Source of the DNA: Gammaproteobacteria bacterium
GTDB lineage: Bacteria; Pseudomonadota; Gammaproteobacteria; SZUA-152
DNA: 18,562 nt
Assembly: GCA_030613605.1 (NCBI GenBank)
Contig: JAUWLO010000014.1
Coordinates: 1-18,562, forward strand
Reading direction: 5' to 3'
A program made the position numbers and the translations under genes. This document shows positions 15,733 to 18,562 of this stretch, piece by piece; within the stretch, counting starts at the first letter, position 1; the number at the start of each line of letters is the position of its first letter. A model generated the notes under the pieces. The model did no database searches, was not told the DNA's origin, and saw nothing but the letters and a program-made list of their open reading frames with translations.

Positions 15733-16188
15733 TTGGATAATCAATCAGAAACACTTGATATCTATGAAATACTGGAGCATTTGCCGCACCGTTACCCTTT
15801 TTTAATGATCGACCGGGTAACCGAATGTAAAGTCGGCGAACGATTGGTGGGTTACAAGAATGTTACCTATAACGAACCCTATTTTCAGGGGCACTTTCCG
15901 AATAAAGAAGTTATGCCAGGTGTATTGATTATTGAAGCACTGGCGCAGGCAACCGGTATTTTGGCTTTTCGTACCAATGGTAAGGTGCCAGATGAGGATT
16001 CTCTGTATTATCTTGTCGGCGTTGACGGGGTGAGGTTCAAACGACCCGTGATACCAGGCGACCAGCTAAAGCTTGAAGTTGATATTATAAAAACCAAACG
16101 AGGCGTCTGGAAGTTTAATGGTGTGGCATCGGTGGATGGTAATGTGGTTTGTACTGCTGAGCTGATGTGCGCAGAGCGTGAAGCCTGA
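15733..16188 (+). CDS. fabZ: 3-hydroxyacyl-[acyl-carrier-protein] dehydratase FabZ
   Basis: FabZ dehydrates 3-hydroxyacyl-ACP in fatty acid elongation. It competes with LpxA and LpxD for 3-hydroxyacyl-ACP, so its position between them has regulatory sense. The 151-residue hot-dog-fold protein equals the E. coli length. Catalytic His54 lies in FQGHFPNKEVMPG and Glu68 in IIEALAQATGILAF; LPHRYPFLMIDRV lies at 17-29. The start is TTG. An in-frame TGA at 15721-15723 lies just upstream, and the next in-frame ATG is inside LMIDRV, too late for a functional enzyme. A GAGA about 7 nt upstream is a weak ribosome binding site. The gene ends in tandem TGA TGA stops. Confidence 0.97.
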   Translation: MDNQSETLDIYEILEHLPHRYPFLMIDRVTECKVGERLVGYKNVTYNEPYFQGHFPNKEVMPGVLIIEALAQATGILAFRTNGKVPDEDSLYYLVGVDGVRFKRPVIPGDQLKLEVDIIKTKRGVWKFNGVASVDGNVVCTAELMCAEREA

Positions 16189-16248
16189 TGACAGGACGTG
16201 CGTATTGGTTTGATAACTATATGATGGTTAGACTTAATTAATTTTTCC

Positions 16249-16253
16249 GAGGT
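16249..16253 (+). promoter_or_regulatory. lpxA ribosome binding site
   Basis: GAGGT lies 9 nt before the TTG at 16263 and supports it as the lpxA start. An in-frame TAA at 16239-16241 excludes any earlier start. Confidence 0.75.
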
Positions 16254-16262
16254 AATCCTGGT

Positions 16263-17033
16263 TTGATTCACCCGCAGGCCCTTATCGATCCTTCTGCTGA
16301 ACTTGCTGATGGCGTGAGTGTGGGCCCCTTTTCTGTTATTGGTGCGGGCGTGACTATTGGTCAGGGTACAGAAATAGGTCCGCATGTCGTCATTGGTGGG
16401 CCAACTATTATCGGACGTGAAAACAAAATAATTGCCTTTGCATCAGTAGGCTGTGATCCGCAAGATAAAAAATATGATGGTGAGCCTACCAGGCTGGAAA
16501 TCGGTGATCGCAATGTGATCCGGGAAAATTGCACTATCAGTCGGGGAACCGTTCAGGATACCGGGGTCACTCGTATCGGAAATGACAACCTGGTCATGGC
16601 CTATGTGCACATAGCACATGACTGCCAAATTGGTAACGATGCCATTTTTGCCAATAGCGTCACTTTGGCTGGGCATGTTGAGGTGGAAAACTTTTGTATT
16701 TTGGGTGGTTTTACTCTGGTGCATCAGTTTTGCAAAGTTGGCGCACACTGTTTTACCGCCATGAATAGCGTGATTTCAAAGGATGTCTTACCCTTCACCA
16801 TGATCTCGGGCCATATGGCAAAGCCCCATGGCCTTAATGTTGAAGGCTTGAAACGTCGGGGCTTTACCAGCGAAACTATTCGACAGCTGAGAAAGGCTTA
16901 CCGAATTATATACCGGTCAAACTTAACTCTGGATCATGCGGTCAAGAAACTGGAACCGATGGCAGATGATTGCCCTGAAATCGGTCAACTGCTTAGTTTT
17001 TTACAGCGTGTGACTCGTGGGATTGTCCGCTAG
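16263..17033 (+). CDS. lpxA: Acyl-[ACP]-UDP-N-acetylglucosamine O-acyltransferase LpxA
   Basis: LpxA performs the first step of lipid A synthesis, moving a 3-hydroxyacyl chain from ACP to UDP-GlcNAc in the cytoplasm. The 256-residue product (E. coli 262) is a trimeric left-handed beta-helix with hexapeptide repeats over about 1-185 and a helical C-terminus. The conserved YVHIAHDC at 114-121 contains catalytic His119 (E. coli His125). EGLKRRGF (194-201) and TRGIVR at the end are family hallmarks. Met167, in VGAHCFTAM, aligns with the P. aeruginosa Met that restricts the pocket to C10 chains, where E. coli has Gly173 and uses C14. The start is TTG with a good GAGGT. The gap to fabZ is 74 bp. 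Confidence 0.97.
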   Translation: MIHPQALIDPSAELADGVSVGPFSVIGAGVTIGQGTEIGPHVVIGGPTIIGRENKIIAFASVGCDPQDKKYDGEPTRLEIGDRNVIRENCTISRGTVQDTGVTRIGNDNLVMAYVHIAHDCQIGNDAIFANSVTLAGHVEVENFCILGGFTLVHQFCKVGAHCFTAMNSVISKDVLPFTMISGHMAKPHGLNVEGLKRRGFTSETIRQLRKAYRIIYRSNLTLDHAVKKLEPMADDCPEIGQLLSFLQRVTRGIVR

Positions 17034-17054
17034 GTTGCACGCTGTGCATAACGT

Positions 17055-18209
17055 ATGAGTAATAAACCGCTGCGCTTCGGGATTGTTGCCGGTGAAGCTT
17101 CGGGTGATTTGCTTGGCGCAAGCCTTATAGCCGCCATTAAACAACGATATCCGGATTCTATATTTGAAGGTATTGCCGGGCCTGCCATGATAGAGCAGGG
17201 CGCAAATAGTTTATTCCCCATGGATCGCTTGTCGGTTATGGGGATTGTTGAAGTATTGGGGCGATATCGGGAACTTTACGGTACACGCCAAAAACTCGCG
17301 GAACATTTTAAAAGTAATCCCCCGGATGTATTTATAGGTATTGATGCGCCTGATTTTAATCTTGGGCTTGAGCAGAGATTACATGACGCGGGTATAAAGA
17401 CGGTGCATTATGTCAGCCCATCAGTTTGGGCATGGCGACAGGGCAGGGTAAAGAAGATTTATAAAAGCACCGACCTTATGCTTGCCCTGTTCCCGTTTGA
17501 GGCCGAATTCTATAAAAAACACCATGTCCCCGTCAGTTTTGTTGGTCATCCTCTTGCAGATATTATTCCGTTAAAAAGTGATAAGAAGTCGGCGCGGGAG
17601 AATTTATCCATACCATTAGAAAGTAAAGTGTTGGCGTTACTTCCAGGCAGTCGTTCTAATGAGTTGCAATATTTAGGCGGGCCATTTCTTGATACCGTTA
17701 CATGGCTCAGAAATGAGTTGCCGGATCTGGAAGTTATCGTTCCCCTGGCTAACAAAAATAGACGCCAACAATTCGAGGACATTTTAAAACAAACTAATAA
17801 TGCCCCGTCTATTAGGTTGGTTGACGGTAAGTCACGCGAGGTTATGGCCTCTGCTGATGTAGTATTGCTTGCATCAGGCACCGCCGCACTTGAAGCCATG
17901 TTGTTAAAAAGGCCTATGGTTGTGGCTTACAAGTTATCACCCATCACCTACTGGATAGCAAAATGGCTGGTGAAGGTAGAGAATGTTTCTTTGCCTAATT
18001 TGCTTGCTGGAGAGACTCTGGTGCCAGAATTCATACAACATGATGCAACGTCAGTAAATCTTGGTCGGGCAGTGCTGGCATATTTTGAAAACCCGGAAAA
18101 AAGTGAAAATATTCATCAGCGTTTTGATGAAATCCATCAGTCACTAAAGCAAAATGCTAGCAATAAAGCAGCCGATGCTATTTTACGGTTAATTGAAAAA
18201 AATAATTGA
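17055..18209 (+). CDS. lpxB: Lipid-A-disaccharide synthase
   Basis: LpxB joins UDP-2,3-diacylglucosamine and lipid X to form the lipid A disaccharide. It is a GT19 glycosyltransferase on the cytoplasmic face of the inner membrane. The 384-residue product matches E. coli (382). The N-terminal nucleotide fold contains FGIVAGEASGDLLGA (8-22). FIGIDAPDFN (93-102) carries catalytic Asp97. YVSPSVWAWRQGRVKKI (119-135) is the membrane-associated hallmark stretch. LPGSR (196-200) and ASGTAALE (273-280) line the UDP site. The ATG is 21 bp after lpxA and no Shine-Dalgarno is evident. Its last codons overlap a 13-bp tandem repeat that runs into the rnhB leader. Confidence 0.98.
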   Translation: MSNKPLRFGIVAGEASGDLLGASLIAAIKQRYPDSIFEGIAGPAMIEQGANSLFPMDRLSVMGIVEVLGRYRELYGTRQKLAEHFKSNPPDVFIGIDAPDFNLGLEQRLHDAGIKTVHYVSPSVWAWRQGRVKKIYKSTDLMLALFPFEAEFYKKHHVPVSFVGHPLADIIPLKSDKKSARENLSIPLESKVLALLPGSRSNELQYLGGPFLDTVTWLRNELPDLEVIVPLANKNRRQQFEDILKQTNNAPSIRLVDGKSREVMASADVVLLASGTAALEAMLLKRPMVVAYKLSPITYWIAKWLVKVENVSLPNLLAGETLVPEFIQHDATSVNLGRAVLAYFENPEKSENIHQRFDEIHQSLKQNASNKAADAILRLIEKNN

Positions 18210-18233
18210 GAGAAATAATTGAGAGAAATAATT
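18201..18233 (+). repeat. 13-bp tandem repeat at the lpxB-rnhB junction
   Basis: AATAATTGAGAGA occurs at 18201-18213 and again, perfectly, at 18214-18226. Seven bases of a third copy (AATAATT) follow at 18227-18233. The first copy includes the lpxB stop codon TGA (18207-18209). It looks like a recent slippage duplication of the gene end, which lengthened the spacer before rnhB. Confidence 0.9.
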
Positions 18234-18245
18234 AGAAAGTAAAAT

Positions 18246-18562
18246 ATGAATAACAAAATAATCCTGAGTGAAAGAGCAAATCAACTTTTAGTTGCCGGTG
18301 TTGACGAAGTTGGGCGAGGTCCTTTGGCTGGCCCGGTGGTAACAGCCGCGGTTATTCTTGATCCGGAGAATCCCATTGATGGCCTTATGGATTCGAAAAA
18401 ATTGTCTGAATCGCGTCGTGAAAAACTGGCTGTGCTTATTAAAGAACGTTCTCTTGCCTGGTCTATTGGTCGGGCAGAGGTTGAAGAAATAGATGAGATT
18501 AATATTCTTCAGGCAACTATGCTGGCCATGCAACGTGCTGTTGCAGGATTATCACCTGCACC
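18246..18562 (+). CDS. rnhB: Ribonuclease HII, N-terminal part
   Basis: RNase HII nicks RNA-DNA hybrids and removes single ribonucleotides from genomic DNA. About 105 codons are visible before the right edge. The diagnostic VAGVDEVGRGPLAGPVVTAA begins near residue 16 and includes the metal-binding Asp20 and Glu21. DSKKLSESRREKL (49-61), WSIGRAEVEEIDEINIL (72-88) and ATMLAMQRAVAGL follow as in E. coli. The third active-site Asp should lie just beyond the window. The ATG at 18246 has AGAAAG upstream as a weak ribosome binding site. It follows lpxB at 36 bp, as in many gammaproteobacteria, where dnaE usually comes next. Confidence 0.96.
   Translation, partial: MNNKIILSERANQLLVAGVDEVGRGPLAGPVVTAAVILDPENPIDGLMDSKKLSESRREKLAVLIKERSLAWSIGRAEVEEIDEINILQATMLAMQRAVAGLSPA

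Noticed and set aside
1..18562. A novel defence, mobile or biosynthetic system
   Set aside because: Every gene over 100 codons that survives inspection is a recognised housekeeping gene in a conserved order. No transposase, integrase, tRNA-bounded island, CRISPR repeats or compositionally foreign block is visible.

Overview
The window is a gammaproteobacterial housekeeping block of roughly mid-40s percent GC by eye. Its gene order is the widespread proteobacterial translation / isoprenoid-phospholipid / outer-membrane biogenesis cluster. The divergent map-glnD pair beside rpsB, and the LpxA acyl-chain pocket residue, resemble Pseudomonas and its relatives more than the enterics. I cannot name a genus. 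All identifications rest on motifs read from the translations; no database search was run.

Layout. (1) Positions 1-3599 read on the minus strand: map (methionine aminopeptidase), then glnD (PII uridylyltransferase), then the first codons of a possible membrane protein cut off at the left edge. (2) Positions 3600-3957 form the divergent control region. It holds a strong extended -10 promoter with a GC-rich discriminator and a roughly 200-nt structured leader in front of rpsB. (3) Positions 3958-7260 carry rpsB, tsf, pyrH and frr (ribosomal protein S2, EF-Ts, UMP kinase, ribosome recycling factor). A 16-bp hairpin separates rpsB from tsf. (4) Positions 7428-13980 carry uppS, cdsA, dxr, rseP and bamA as a chain of overlapping stop/start codons. 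(5) Positions 14075-18209 carry skp/ompH, lpxD, fabZ, lpxA and lpxB (periplasmic chaperone, then lipid A and fatty-acid steps). (6) From 18246 the window enters rnhB, which is cut by the right edge.

How the genes fit together. rpsB to frr supply the translation machinery plus UMP phosphorylation. dxr makes MEP-pathway isoprenoid precursor, and uppS elongates it to the undecaprenyl carrier used for peptidoglycan and O-antigen. cdsA makes CDP-diacylglycerol for phospholipids. rseP, bamA and skp handle envelope stress sensing and outer-membrane protein assembly. lpxD, lpxA and lpxB build lipid A from the same 3-hydroxyacyl-ACP pool that fabZ draws on.

I see no mobile element, CRISPR array, tRNA or rRNA, broken gene or foreign-looking island, and no convincing undescribed multi-gene system. 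The most interesting points are modest. They are an unusual Lys-Ala repeat tail on ribosomal protein S2, mutually exclusive pairings in the rpsB leader, the rpsB-tsf hairpin, three consecutive genes (lpxD, fabZ, lpxA) with forced non-ATG starts, a methionine in LpxA predicting short (C10) acyl selectivity, and a perfect inverted repeat in front of glnD.
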